In this document: positions 29,917 to 38,077 of the stretch, piece by piece
Numbering within the stretch: the stretch's first letter is position 1
How the letters are laid out: each line of letters opens with the position of its first letter
Source of the DNA: Agrobacterium vitis
Lineage (GTDB): Bacteria > Pseudomonadota > Alphaproteobacteria > Rhizobiales > Rhizobiaceae
Direction of reading: 5' to 3'
NCBI RefSeq assembly: GCF_013337045.2
Contig: NZ_CP118259.1
Coordinates: forward strand, 1,302,001-1,366,000
DNA: 64,000 nt
Translations under genes and position numbers: made by a program
Notes under the pieces: generated by a model
The model's input: only the letters and a program-made list of their open reading frames with translations
Databases searched by the model: none
What the model was told of the DNA's origin: nothing

Positions 29917-30987
29917 CTATTCTCCAATCAGGCTTTTCAGATCAGCGTCCCCCGCATAGCGATCAAAGATCGTCATGGCGCGGTCGCGGATGGGTGCGGG
30001 TATGATTTTTGCCCGATACGGGAGACTTTTGTCGGCCATTATGGTGTTGGTAGCTTTCTCATCGGTCAGTGCCTGGGCAATGGCCGTCGCGTCAGCCTGA
30101 TGACTGCCAATGAAATCGGCAATTTTCTCGGCCAGAGGGTACGCCTCTCCGAGGATATCCTTTTCATAGGAAATCCAGAGCGGCTTCACCTGTCCACTCG
30201 CTTCGCATTTCTGCCAACTGGCGACAAATTGCGCGTACCAGACGGCTTGCGCGTCTACCAGCAGATCCAGGCGTTTCTCAAAGGGTAGATCCTGGTAGCA
30301 GGCCGGCAGTCCATCCTCAAAGAAGTGTTGACCCATGCTGTTCTGCAAGCCTCTTGCTTGCATCAGCGCGTCATCCGTGCAGATCAGGGAAACGAAGAAG
30401 TTGCTGATGGTAACGATGGGCCTGATGCCATAGAGCGCCATTTGTCGGGCAGCATAGGGCGTACAAAGCACCGGATGCTCTGCCACATATCCGACACCGT
30501 CCAGCCCGTTGCGCTGCAAGGCCAGTTCTTCCAACTCTTTTGAGCTGAGATTGGCTCCAAACAGGGAGGCTGAATAATCCGAATAGGCCATGGTGACGAG
30601 ATTGGCTGAGCGCAACCCGAGCGTCTTGCGCAGAGCATGTCCGACAATGTCTGCCGATCCTGGTGTGCCAGCCACAAGCAGGTTGAGATTTTTCGCCCGA
30701 TGAGCGGTCAATCGCGCCTCAAGTACTGTCTCGGCAAACCGACCAAGGCAAAGTTTGAGGTTTTCTGCCGCGTCGTTATCGATATCGGGCAAGAAGAACG
30801 GGTGAACATGCGACAACGCCACCGTTGCCTCCTGGAGATCCTGTGGCGCGAGTTGAGCAAGGAATTCCGTTCCCATCCAGCATGCCGTCTGCGCATCCGG
30901 GATACAGGAAAGAATCTGCATGAAATGGGCAATGTCTGCGGGCTGCGGTGCCTGTCCGGGTGGCTTGGTCTTGACATGTACGTTCAT
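29917..30987 (-). CDS. Sulfotransferase-like protein (orphan)
   Basis: 356 residues from ATG 30987 (GGAG upstream); the frame is open to 31026. LLVAGTPGSADIVGHAL (about 104-120) resembles the 5'-phosphosulfate-binding loop of sulfotransferases (GTPRSGST type), but the usual Arg and Ser-Thr are lacking. HPVLCTPYAARQMALYGIRPIVTISNFFVSLICTD resembles the 3'-phosphate region, and LWISYEKDILGEAYPLAEKIADFIG the family C-terminal part. This is therefore a divergent member whose activity is doubtful. It has an AT-rich upstream region and sits between hflX and mazG, which are normally adjacent, suggesting insertion. Confidence 0.65.
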   Translation of the reverse strand: MNVHVKTKPPGQAPQPADIAHFMQILSCIPDAQTACWMGTEFLAQLAPQDLQEATVALSHVHPFFLPDIDNDAAENLKLCLGRFAETVLEARLTAHRAKNLNLLVAGTPGSADIVGHALRKTLGLRSANLVTMAYSDYSASLFGANLSSKELEELALQRNGLDGVGYVAEHPVLCTPYAARQMALYGIRPIVTISNFFVSLICTDDALMQARGLQNSMGQHFFEDGLPACYQDLPFEKRLDLLVDAQAVWYAQFVASWQKCEASGQVKPLWISYEKDILGEAYPLAEKIADFIGSHQADATAIAQALTDEKATNTIMADKSLPYRAKIIPAPIRDRAMTIFDRYAGDADLKSLIGE

Positions 30988-31197
30988 GATGCGAGCTCCA
31001 CAAGCGACTGGCCAGCTCCGAGGCAAGCGTTGTCGATATAATATTTATTGAAAATAATTATAAATGATAACTTGTGCGAGAATGGAGTGCTGCGATCACG
31101 TGCGCAATCGCATCCACCGATACGATTGCGCTTTTGAGAAAATCCCAAAAGTATTTAAAATCAGAATCGTCGCGTGTGGTCCGCGATTGGAATTTGG

Positions 31198-32040
31198 CTA
31201 GCCATCAGTTTTGCCGCTGCGTTCCAACTGCTTTGCCGCCTGCCAGAGCTGCTCCATCCGCTCAAGGCTGGCGTCTTCCAGCGTTGATTTTTCGGTGGCC
31301 AATGATTTTTCGATATAGCCGAAGCGCCGTCTGAATTTCACATTCGTTCCCCGCAGGGCTTGCTCGGGATCGCTGCCGGTGTGTCGACCGATATTGACCA
31401 GAGCGAAGATCAAATCCCCCAACTCGTCCTTTATCTTTTCTGGCTGCCCGGCTTGGAGTGCTTCGCGCAGTTCAGCGATCTCCTCCTCGATCTTGTCGAG
31501 AATGGGTTCTGCCTCAGCCCAATCGAACCCAACCTTTGCAGCCTGTTCCTGAAGTTTGACGGCTTCCGTCAGGGCCGGAAACGTTCTCTGCACTGAGCCG
31601 AGATGACCGTCTTTAAACACCTCGGCTACACCGCGCGCTGCACGGCGTTCGGCTCTTTCCTGCTTTTCCTGTTTTTTAATCGCTTCCCATTGCAGCTTGA
31701 CGGCGTCAGGCGTGTCGGCCTCTGAGCGGGCAAACACATGCGGATGACGGCGGATCATTTTGGAGGTTACCGCCTCAACCACGTCGCCAAAGGAAAACAG
31801 TCCGGCCTCCTCAGCAATTCGCGCATGAAACACCACTTGCAGCAGAAGATCGCCCAGTTCTTCACAGAGATCGTCCGGATCGTTGCGCTCGATGGCGTCG
31901 GCCACTTCATAGGCTTCTTCCAGCGTATAAGGCTTGATCGTCTCGAATGTCTGGACAATGTCCCAAGGGCAGCCGGTTTGCGGATCGCGAAGCGCCGCCA
32001 TGATTTCGATCAGCCGGGCGATATCCTGTGAAGGCTGCAT
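31198..32040 (-). CDS. mazG: Nucleoside triphosphate pyrophosphohydrolase MazG
   Basis: 280 residues, two MazG domains. The first has CPWDIVQTFETIKPYTLEEAYEVADAI and the metal-binding ELGDLLLQVVFHARIAEE; the second has EEEIAELREAL and KDELGDLIFALVNIGRHTG. It hydrolyses canonical and damaged NTPs to NMPs and pyrophosphate. The 210-bp gap between mazG and the next gene on this strand is very AT-rich around 31035-31075 and probably holds the promoter of the sulfotransferase-like gene. Confidence 0.96.
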   Translation of the reverse strand: MQPSQDIARLIEIMAALRDPQTGCPWDIVQTFETIKPYTLEEAYEVADAIERNDPDDLCEELGDLLLQVVFHARIAEEAGLFSFGDVVEAVTSKMIRRHPHVFARSEADTPDAVKLQWEAIKKQEKQERAERRAARGVAEVFKDGHLGSVQRTFPALTEAVKLQEQAAKVGFDWAEAEPILDKIEEEIAELREALQAGQPEKIKDELGDLIFALVNIGRHTGSDPEQALRGTNVKFRRRFGYIEKSLATEKSTLEDASLERMEQLWQAAKQLERSGKTDG

Positions 32041-32062
32041 AGTTTTTCCTTATTCAAGAAGA

Positions 32063-32650
32063 TCAGTTTAGCGGAATGTCGTTGCCGCTCTTGGCTGATT
32101 GGTATTGGCCGGATAGATTGCCATAGAGGCCACGGATCTTCTGGGCCTGGGTCAGCAATTCACCCCTGATTGCGTCGTCTTCTACTTCAATCATGTCGTT
32201 GATGGCAAAACTGTGCCAGAAGGCGTTCTGCTTGCGATAGCCGCCGGGCTCCAGTCCGAACACTTCCTTCAGAATTTTCAGGTCGTGGGGAATAGCGAAG
32301 GCATCGCGGCTATCTTCATGGCTGAAGAAATAGTAGAAATTGTCGAAACCGGCCCAGGTGATTGCCGACATGCACATGGTGCAGGGTTCATGGGTGGAGA
32401 GAAAAATCAGCTCTGATGTCGGTGGGCGCTCGCCCAGTTCGTAAAAGCGCTTTAACGTATGGACTTCGCCATGCCAGAGCGGATTTTCCAGCTCGTTATT
32501 GGTTTCCGCCAGCACCAGCGACAGGTCCGATTTGCGCAGGATTGCCGCGCCGAAAATCTTGTTGCCGTCGGCCACGCCTTTTTCCGTCAGCGGGATGATG
32601 TTCTGCTCGATCACGTCAAGCAATCTGGCGGTAAGATTTTGATCGGTCAT
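32063..32650 (-). CDS. Nucleoside deaminase, CMP/dCMP-type zinc domain
   Basis: 195 residues from ATG 32650 (AAGGAG upstream); the frame is open to 32719. Zinc site: WHGEVH (His60, Glu62) and STHEPCTMCMSAI (Cys90, Cys93). The general H-x-E...PC-x-x-C pattern is that of guanine, cytosine and tRNA-adenosine deaminases, but with HGE rather than HAE and a long C-terminal extension (about residues 110-195, FGLEPGGYRKQNAFWHSF). Substrate not assignable. It lies 22 bp upstream of mazG on the same strand, consistent with nucleotide housekeeping. Confidence 0.8.
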   Translation of the reverse strand: MTDQNLTARLLDVIEQNIIPLTEKGVADGNKIFGAAILRKSDLSLVLAETNNELENPLWHGEVHTLKRFYELGERPPTSELIFLSTHEPCTMCMSAITWAGFDNFYYFFSHEDSRDAFAIPHDLKILKEVFGLEPGGYRKQNAFWHSFAINDMIEVEDDAIRGELLTQAQKIRGLYGNLSGQYQSAKSGNDIPLN

Positions 32651-32924
32651 GATGGGCAGCGCTCCTTGAAACTCGTCTTTGTCGTTTCGGCAAAACCGGT
32701 GGACACTTTTGCCGGACAAACTCGCAGCGCATTTAGCGGCAAGCGACGGCCAAGGGAAAGCCTTACTCTGCGTATTGATTGAAAATTGCCGGGGTGGGTT
32801 GGTTTTGCTCTTATCTTCAAATGCGTTAGGATAGAAATATCGATGCTGTCGGGAAGGCAGATTCGTGTTTCTTCATAACAGCGTTGTTTTCCCGGATAAT
32901 GGCGAGATAACAAGGAATGGGTCT

Positions 32925-34382
32925 TTGAGCATCGAGTCTGACAAGCTGGCGGTTTTTCCGGCGTTTTTTCGCGTTTCCGGCGCGAAATTGGCTGTGTTTG
33001 GCGATGGCGACGAGGCCTTTGCCAAGGCTCGGCTGATTGCCAATACATCAGCGACGATCGTTGCCTTTACCCAGGAGCCGGAGCCTGCTTATGTAGCCTT
33101 TCTGAAGCGTAAATCCATTGAGATCAATCCGGCACCGTTTTCTCCTGATCTGCTGGTGGGGATGAAATTGGTTTTTGCCGCGACCGGTGATGGCGCGGCG
33201 GATCGGATGATTGTTGATGCGGCTCGGCTGCAAAAAATTCCCGCCAATGCCGTCGATCAGCCGGATTATTGTGATTTTTACACGCCAGCTCTTGTCAATC
33301 GCGCCCCGATTGCGGTGGCGATTGGTACAGAAGGCGTCGGGCCAGTGCTGGCCCAGATGATCCGCGCCGGAATCGACCGGCAATTGCCGAGGTCGCTGGG
33401 CAAGCTGGGGCGGTTGGCCAATAGCTATCGTCATGCCGTTGACAGGCTGGTGCCGCGCGGTGTGGCGCGCCGTTTGTTCTGGCGTTCTTTCTTTCAAGGC
33501 GATGTGGCCGATGCCATGGAAGGTGGCGATGTGAAGGTCGCACGCCGTCGGGCGACAAAGCTGCTGAAGACGGCGGCCAACACCGTGCCGGAAGGTCGGA
33601 TCTTTCTGGTTGGGGCCGGGCCGGGGGCGGAAGACCTGCTGACATTGCGCGCCCATCGGCTGATGATGGAAGCCGATGCGATTGTTTACGATGCGCTGGT
33701 GCCGCAGGCCGTGGTCGATATGGGCCGGCGCGATGCGGACCGGATTCCGGTTGGTAAGCGCAAGGGCTGTCATTCCAAGTCGCAGAGCGAGATCAATGAT
33801 CTCCTCGTGTCGCTCGGTCAGGCTGGAAAACGCGTCGTGCGGCTGAAATCCGGCGATCCCTTGATCTTCGGTCGGGCCGGTGAAGAAATGGCGGCGTTGC
33901 GCGATGCCGGTATCGCCTATGAGATCGTGCCCGGCGTCACCTCGGCGTTGGCGGCAGCAGCGGATTTCGAATTGCCCTTGACCTTGCGTGGCGTCTCGTC
34001 CTCGCTGGTCTTTACCACCGGTCATGACCTGACCGGCGATGTTCTGCCCGATTGGGCGCGGCTGGCGCTATCAGGCGCAACCGTTGCCGTCTATATGGGG
34101 CGCACGGTTGCTGCCTCCGTGGCTGAACGGCTGATTGCCGGTGGTCTGGCGCAGGACACCACGGTTGCCGTGGTGGAAAATGCCGGGCGCGGTGACCGCA
34201 GGCTGCTGCATGGCACGCTGAGGGAATTGCCGGGTCTGGAAGGCATGACGGAATTGACCGGACCGGTGATGGTGATTATCGGCGATGCGGTGGCGGGTGC
34301 GAATTTCGAGCGGTCGATGCCATTGGCGCAGGCGCGTCTTGCCCTGGCTAAGGCCGATCAACAGCAGATGACGAGGGTTTGA
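32925..34382 (+). CDS. cysG: Siroheme synthase CysG (precorrin-2 dehydrogenase / uroporphyrinogen methylase)
   Basis: 485 residues from TTG 32925 (AAGGA 8 bases upstream). A GTG at 32865, also with a fair ribosome site, would add 20 residues. N-terminal NAD-binding part (about 1-200: VFPAFFRVSGAKLAVFGDGDEAFAK, VFAATGD) and C-terminal S-adenosylmethionine methyltransferase (about 225-470: LVGAGPGAEDLLTLRAH, DALV, RLKSGDPLIFGRAGEE, VPGVTSALAAAA). Makes siroheme for the sulfite reductase encoded two genes downstream. Stop is 2 bp before the DUF2849 gene. Confidence 0.96.
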   Translation: MSIESDKLAVFPAFFRVSGAKLAVFGDGDEAFAKARLIANTSATIVAFTQEPEPAYVAFLKRKSIEINPAPFSPDLLVGMKLVFAATGDGAADRMIVDAARLQKIPANAVDQPDYCDFYTPALVNRAPIAVAIGTEGVGPVLAQMIRAGIDRQLPRSLGKLGRLANSYRHAVDRLVPRGVARRLFWRSFFQGDVADAMEGGDVKVARRRATKLLKTAANTVPEGRIFLVGAGPGAEDLLTLRAHRLMMEADAIVYDALVPQAVVDMGRRDADRIPVGKRKGCHSKSQSEINDLLVSLGQAGKRVVRLKSGDPLIFGRAGEEMAALRDAGIAYEIVPGVTSALAAAADFELPLTLRGVSSSLVFTTGHDLTGDVLPDWARLALSGATVAVYMGRTVAASVAERLIAGGLAQDTTVAVVENAGRGDRRLLHGTLRELPGLEGMTELTGPVMVIIGDAVAGANFERSMPLAQARLALAKADQQQMTRV

Positions 34383-34384
34383 CA

Positions 34385-34699
34385 ATGGCAGAGAAAGTCT
34401 TGACCGCCAACCGCTTGAGCGACGGCATCGCCGTCTGGCTCGATGCCTCCGGCCAGTGGGTGGAAGACCTGCAATCGTCGCTGGTTGCTCGTCATGCCGA
34501 GGCTGTTGCGGCGCTGGAAGCCAGCGGCAAACGTGACTTTACCAATAATCTCGTTGTTGACGTCGCCGTGGTCGATGTTGAAGAGCGGGATGGAAAGCTC
34601 TGGCCGCTGCGCCTGCGTGAGCGTATTCGCGCCGCAGGCCCGACCATTCCCTATGCGGATGGGCATGGGCATGCAGATCCTGATTTTGTTGCCGTCTAA
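34385..34699 (+). CDS. DUF2849 protein, sulfite-reductase associated
   Basis: 104 residues from ATG 34385. Small soluble protein (VLTANRLSDGIAVWLDASGQWVEDL...) recognised as DUF2849, which in alphaproteobacteria sits between cysG and the sulfite/nitrite reductase. Contains no Cys and no obvious cofactor site. By position it may serve as a partner or assembly factor for the reductase; that is inference. 14 bp before cysI. Confidence 0.85.
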   Translation: MAEKVLTANRLSDGIAVWLDASGQWVEDLQSSLVARHAEAVAALEASGKRDFTNNLVVDVAVVDVEERDGKLWPLRLRERIRAAGPTIPYADGHGHADPDFVAV

Positions 34700-34713
34700 G
34701 GCTGAGGAAAGAT

Positions 34714-36387
34714 ATGTATCGTTACGATGAATTCGACCACGCCTTTGTTGCAGCCCGCGTGGACCAGTTTCGCGATCAGGTAGGTCGCCGCTTGTCCGGC
34801 GAACTGGCGGAAGATGCGTTCAAGCCGCTTCGGCTGATGAACGGCGTTTATCTTCAATTGCACGCCTATATGCTGCGCGTCGCCATTCCCTATGGCACGT
34901 TGAACGCCAAGCAGATGCGCATGCTGGCCCATGTGGCGCGCAAATATGACCGTGGCTATGGTCATTTCACCACGCGGCAGAATATCCAGTATAATTGGCC
35001 AAAACTGTCGGATACGCCCGATATTCTGCAAGAACTGGCCAGTGTTGAGATGCACGCCATCCAGACCTCAGGCAACTGTATCCGCAATGTTACCGCCGAC
35101 CATTTTGCCGGTGCGGCCCAGGACGAAGTCGCCGATCCGCGCCCTTATGCTGAAATCCTGCGGCAATGGTCTTCGGTCCACCCGGAATTTTCCTTCCTGC
35201 CGCGCAAGTTCAAGATTGCCGTGACTGGGGCCGAGCGCGACCGCGCTGCCATTCAGGTGCATGATATCGGCTTGCATGTGAAGAAAGACGCGAGTGGAAA
35301 TCTTGGCTTTGCCGTCTATGTCGGTGGCGGTCAGGGCAGAACGCCGATGATTGCCAAGAAGATCAAGGATTTCCTGCCTGAAGAAGACATGCTGTCCTAT
35401 ATCACCGCCATTGTCCGGGTTTATAACCTGCATGGTCGCCGCGACAACAAATACAAGGCGCGGATCAAGATCCTCGTGCATGAAACAGGCACGGAAGAAT
35501 TGACCCGCCAGATCGATGCGGAATTCGCAAACCTGAAGGACAGTGTGCTGAAGCTGCCCGATGCCGATATTCGCGCCATCGAGAGCTATTTTGCCCTGCC
35601 TGATCTGGTTGAGCGCCCGGAAGGCTGGGAAGTTCTGGCAAAGGCCAAAAAGGCGGATGACGGTTTTGCCACCTGGCTTGCGCAGAATGTACAGCCGCAT
35701 AAGCATCCCGATTACGGCATGGTGACAATTTCGCTGAAGCCGATTGGTGGCATTCCCGGTGATGCCAGCGATGCCCAGATGGATCTGGTGGCGGATCTTG
35801 CCGAGCGCTACGGCTTTGACGAAATCCGCGTCAGCCATGAGCAGAACCTGATCCTGCCGCATGTGGCGATGGCCGATCTGCCAGCGCTGTATCAGGCGCT
35901 ATCAGGCGCTAATCTTGCCACCGCCAATGCGGGCCTGATCACTGACATTATTGCCTGTCCCGGGCTGGACTATTGCGCGCTGGCCAATGCGCGCGCCATT
36001 CCTGTCGCCCAGGCGATTTCCACTCGCTTTGGCTCCCAGGCGCGCCAGGCTGAGATTGGTGAGCTGAAAATCAAGATTTCCGGCTGCATCAATGCCTGCG
36101 GCCATCATCATGTCGGCCATATCGGTCTCTTGGGTGTGGAAAAGAAGGGTGCGGAGCTTTACCAGATCACGCTTGGCGGATCGGGGGATGAAAATTCGTC
36201 CATCGGTGAAATCATCGGTCGCGGCTTTGAGCCGGAAAAGGTGACGGATGCGGTGGAGACCGTGGTCGATACCTATCTGGCGCTGCGGCTCGATCCGAAG
36301 GAAACCTTCCTTGAGGCTTATCGCCGCGTCGGGCCAAAGCCCTTCAAGGAAGCCCTGTATGGCGGCGCATCCGCCGAAGCCGCCTGA
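34714..36387 (+). CDS. cysI: Sulfite reductase (siroheme / 4Fe-4S haemoprotein)
   Basis: 557 residues. Two ferredoxin-like half-domains and the metal site: ACPGLDYC (Cys415, Cys421) and KISGCINACGHHH (Cys458, Cys462), the ligands of the 4Fe-4S cluster bridged to siroheme. GHFTTRQNIQ and GNCIRNVTAD mark the first repeat. Ferredoxin-type or one-component family; a nitrite reductase cannot be excluded by motif, but cysG, DUF2849 and DUF934 neighbours favour assimilatory sulfite reduction. A 10-bp tandem duplication lies in the coding region at 35891-35910. Confidence 0.93.
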   Translation: MYRYDEFDHAFVAARVDQFRDQVGRRLSGELAEDAFKPLRLMNGVYLQLHAYMLRVAIPYGTLNAKQMRMLAHVARKYDRGYGHFTTRQNIQYNWPKLSDTPDILQELASVEMHAIQTSGNCIRNVTADHFAGAAQDEVADPRPYAEILRQWSSVHPEFSFLPRKFKIAVTGAERDRAAIQVHDIGLHVKKDASGNLGFAVYVGGGQGRTPMIAKKIKDFLPEEDMLSYITAIVRVYNLHGRRDNKYKARIKILVHETGTEELTRQIDAEFANLKDSVLKLPDADIRAIESYFALPDLVERPEGWEVLAKAKKADDGFATWLAQNVQPHKHPDYGMVTISLKPIGGIPGDASDAQMDLVADLAERYGFDEIRVSHEQNLILPHVAMADLPALYQALSGANLATANAGLITDIIACPGLDYCALANARAIPVAQAISTRFGSQARQAEIGELKIKISGCINACGHHHVGHIGLLGVEKKGAELYQITLGGSGDENSSIGEIIGRGFEPEKVTDAVETVVDTYLALRLDPKETFLEAYRRVGPKPFKEALYGGASAEAA

Positions 36388-36398
36388 GGAGCGCGATC

Positions 36399-36905
36399 AT
36401 GACCCGTATCTGGACCGAAACCGGTTTCGCCGCACAGGACATCTGGCTGGAGGAGACCGAAGAGGTGAAAGCGGCTGAGGGCCAGAAGGCGCTTCTGCCG
36501 CTGGATGCCTTTATCGCTGCGGCCGAAGACAGCAATGCCGTCGATCTCGGCGTGGTCATCGCGCCAGCCGATGACGTGACGAAGTTGAAACCCTATCTCG
36601 ACCGCATCGCCATCATTGCCGTGAAGTTTCCGGCCTATAACGATGGCCGTGGCTTCAGCCATGCTTCGCTGCTGCGCGACAGACTTGGTTATCAGGGCGA
36701 ATTGCGGGCGGTGGGCGACGTGCTGATCGATCAGGTGCCGTTGATGCTGCGCACCGGCTTCGATAGCTTTGCTGTGACCAATGCGGTGGCGCTGAAACGG
36801 CTGGAAGAGGGGCGTCTGCCGGGGATTGCCAATCACTATCAGCCAACTGCCCAGCCAGCCGCTGAGGTTGGTGGTTATAGCTGGCGCCGCCGGTCTGCGT
36901 CTTGA
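36399..36905 (+). CDS. DUF934 protein, sulfur-assimilation operon
   Basis: 168 residues. Pattern DLGVVIAPADDVTKLKPYLDRIAIIAVKFPAYNDGRGFSHASLLRDRLGYQGELRAVGDVLIDQVPLMLRTGFDSF identifies DUF934, usually coded beside sulfite or PAPS reductase genes. The GRGFS and LRxGFD blocks are the conserved core. No catalytic assignment is known to me. Last full-length gene of the cysG operon; no cysH is present in the window. Confidence 0.88.
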   Translation: MTRIWTETGFAAQDIWLEETEEVKAAEGQKALLPLDAFIAAAEDSNAVDLGVVIAPADDVTKLKPYLDRIAIIAVKFPAYNDGRGFSHASLLRDRLGYQGELRAVGDVLIDQVPLMLRTGFDSFAVTNAVALKRLEEGRLPGIANHYQPTAQPAAEVGGYSWRRRSAS

Positions 36906-36935
36906 GGAGCTGAGTACTCATAAGGAACGATAATA

Positions 36936-37016
36936 ATGGCCTTGCTGCGCGTCTCGCCTCACTGTCGGTTGCACGCTTTCCGCCTCCCGGAAAGCGTGCG
37001 CTGCTGCGGTTTATGA
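36936..37016 (+). CDS. Putative 26-residue cysteine-containing leader peptide
   Basis: ATG 36936, preceded by AAGGAACGA (36922-36930, 5-base spacing), then 26 codons to TGA 37014-37016. The peptide begins MALLRVSPHCRLHAF and ends VRCCGL, with Cys at 10, 23 and 24; the last two are adjacent TGC codons close to the stop. A 12-bp perfect hairpin (36971-36999) lies inside the coding sequence just before the two Cys codons. It starts 31 bp after the DUF934 stop and ends 131 bp before ferredoxin-NADP reductase. The layout resembles amino-acid attenuation leaders, with cysteine as the sensed residue. Confidence 0.55.
   Translation: MALLRVSPHCRLHAFRLPESVRCCGL
36971..36999 (+). promoter_or_regulatory. 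Hairpin inside the leader peptide frame
   Basis: GCACGCTTTCCG (36971-36982), loop CCTCC, CGGAAAGCGTGC (36988-36999): a perfect 12-bp stem. A ribosome waiting at the Cys-Cys codons (37002-37007) would cover its 3' arm. It may also act as the 3' end of the cysG-cysI transcript, though no U-tract follows. Confidence 0.65.
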
Positions 37017-37036
37017 TCGCATCTACGTGTGGCCTC

Positions 37037-37093
37037 TGGTCATGCGTGGGATTTTACAGTAATTGGCCCGCCAAGGCGGATAATGCATGACCG
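37037..37093 (+). promoter_or_regulatory. Second structured element upstream of fpr
   Basis: GGTCATGC (37038-37045) pairs perfectly with GCATGACC (37085-37092); with G-U pairs the stem extends to 11 bp (37037-37047 with 37083-37093). Inside it lies CCGCC-AA-GGCGG (37068-37079). Placed between the leader peptide and fpr, it could be an anti-terminator or ribosome-site control structure. Confidence 0.45.
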
Positions 37094-37147
37094 AACACGC
37101 CCTGATCCGCGGCAGTTCGACGTGAGATTTGAAGGACCCGAACGCTG

Positions 37148-37960
37148 ATGAATGCTCCTGCAAAGACCGACAATGCCGAACTAATCGTCCCGGAAGGCGT
37201 CTATGCCGAAACGGTGCTGAGCGTGACGCATTATACCGACCACCTGTTCCGCTTCCGGATGACCCGGCCTGCCGGTTTTCGCTTCCGTTCGGGCGAGTTC
37301 GCGATGATCGGCCTGATGGTGGAGGGTAAGCCGCTCTACCGCGCCTATTCCATCGCCAGCCCGTCCTGGGACGAGGAACTGGAATTTTTCTCCATCAAGG
37401 TGCCGAACGGCCCGCTCACCCAGCATTTGCAGCGGATTCAGCCGGGCGACCGGGTGTTGATGCGCAAGAAGCCGACCGGTACCCTGGTGCTGGACGCGCT
37501 GACGCCCGGCAAGCGGCTTTATATGTTCTCGACCGGCACCGGCATTGCGCCGTTCGCCAGCCTGATCCGTGACCCGGAAACCTATGAGAAATTCGAGGAA
37601 GTCATCCTCACGCATACCTGCCGCGATGTCGCCGAGCTGAAATATGGGTTCGACCTGATTTCCGAAATCAAGGCCGATGAAATGCTGAGCGAAATCGTCG
37701 GCGACAAGCTGAAACATTACGCCACCGCCACCCGCGAAGACTATCCCTTCATGGGCCGGATCACCGACCTGATCGAAAACGGCAAGCTGTTTACCGACCT
37801 CGGCGTCCCGGCGCTGGACCCAGCCATTGACCGTGGAATGATCTGCGGCTCGACGGCGATGTTGAAGGACACCAAGGCGCTGCTGGAAAAGGCGGGGCTG
37901 ACAGAAGGTGCGAACAACAAGCCAGCCGAATTCGTCATCGAGCGGGCATTCGTCGGCTGA
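37148..37960 (+). CDS. fpr: Ferredoxin-NADP(+) reductase
   Basis: 270 residues. FAD-binding RAYSIASPSWDEELEFFSIKV, NADP-binding FSTGTGIAPFASLIRDPETYE, then THTCRDVAELKYG and CGSTAMLKD; it ends VIERAFVG, the C-terminal form of the bacterial subclass I Fpr. Transfers electrons between NADPH and ferredoxin or flavodoxin, so it can drive the upstream ferredoxin-type sulfite reductase. The 5' region holds the cysteine-containing leader. Confidence 0.95.
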   Translation: MNAPAKTDNAELIVPEGVYAETVLSVTHYTDHLFRFRMTRPAGFRFRSGEFAMIGLMVEGKPLYRAYSIASPSWDEELEFFSIKVPNGPLTQHLQRIQPGDRVLMRKKPTGTLVLDALTPGKRLYMFSTGTGIAPFASLIRDPETYEKFEEVILTHTCRDVAELKYGFDLISEIKADEMLSEIVGDKLKHYATATREDYPFMGRITDLIENGKLFTDLGVPALDPAIDRGMICGSTAMLKDTKALLEKAGLTEGANNKPAEFVIERAFVG

Positions 37961-38077
37961 TTTTCGGCGCTGTATTGTCGATACCAAGTTTCGTGCGACA
38001 GTGTTTCTGCCGCACGAACGGATTACGGTGGGCAGCGCTGTTGCATAATTTTCCGGTTCGCCCTTGGGAGAGATATC

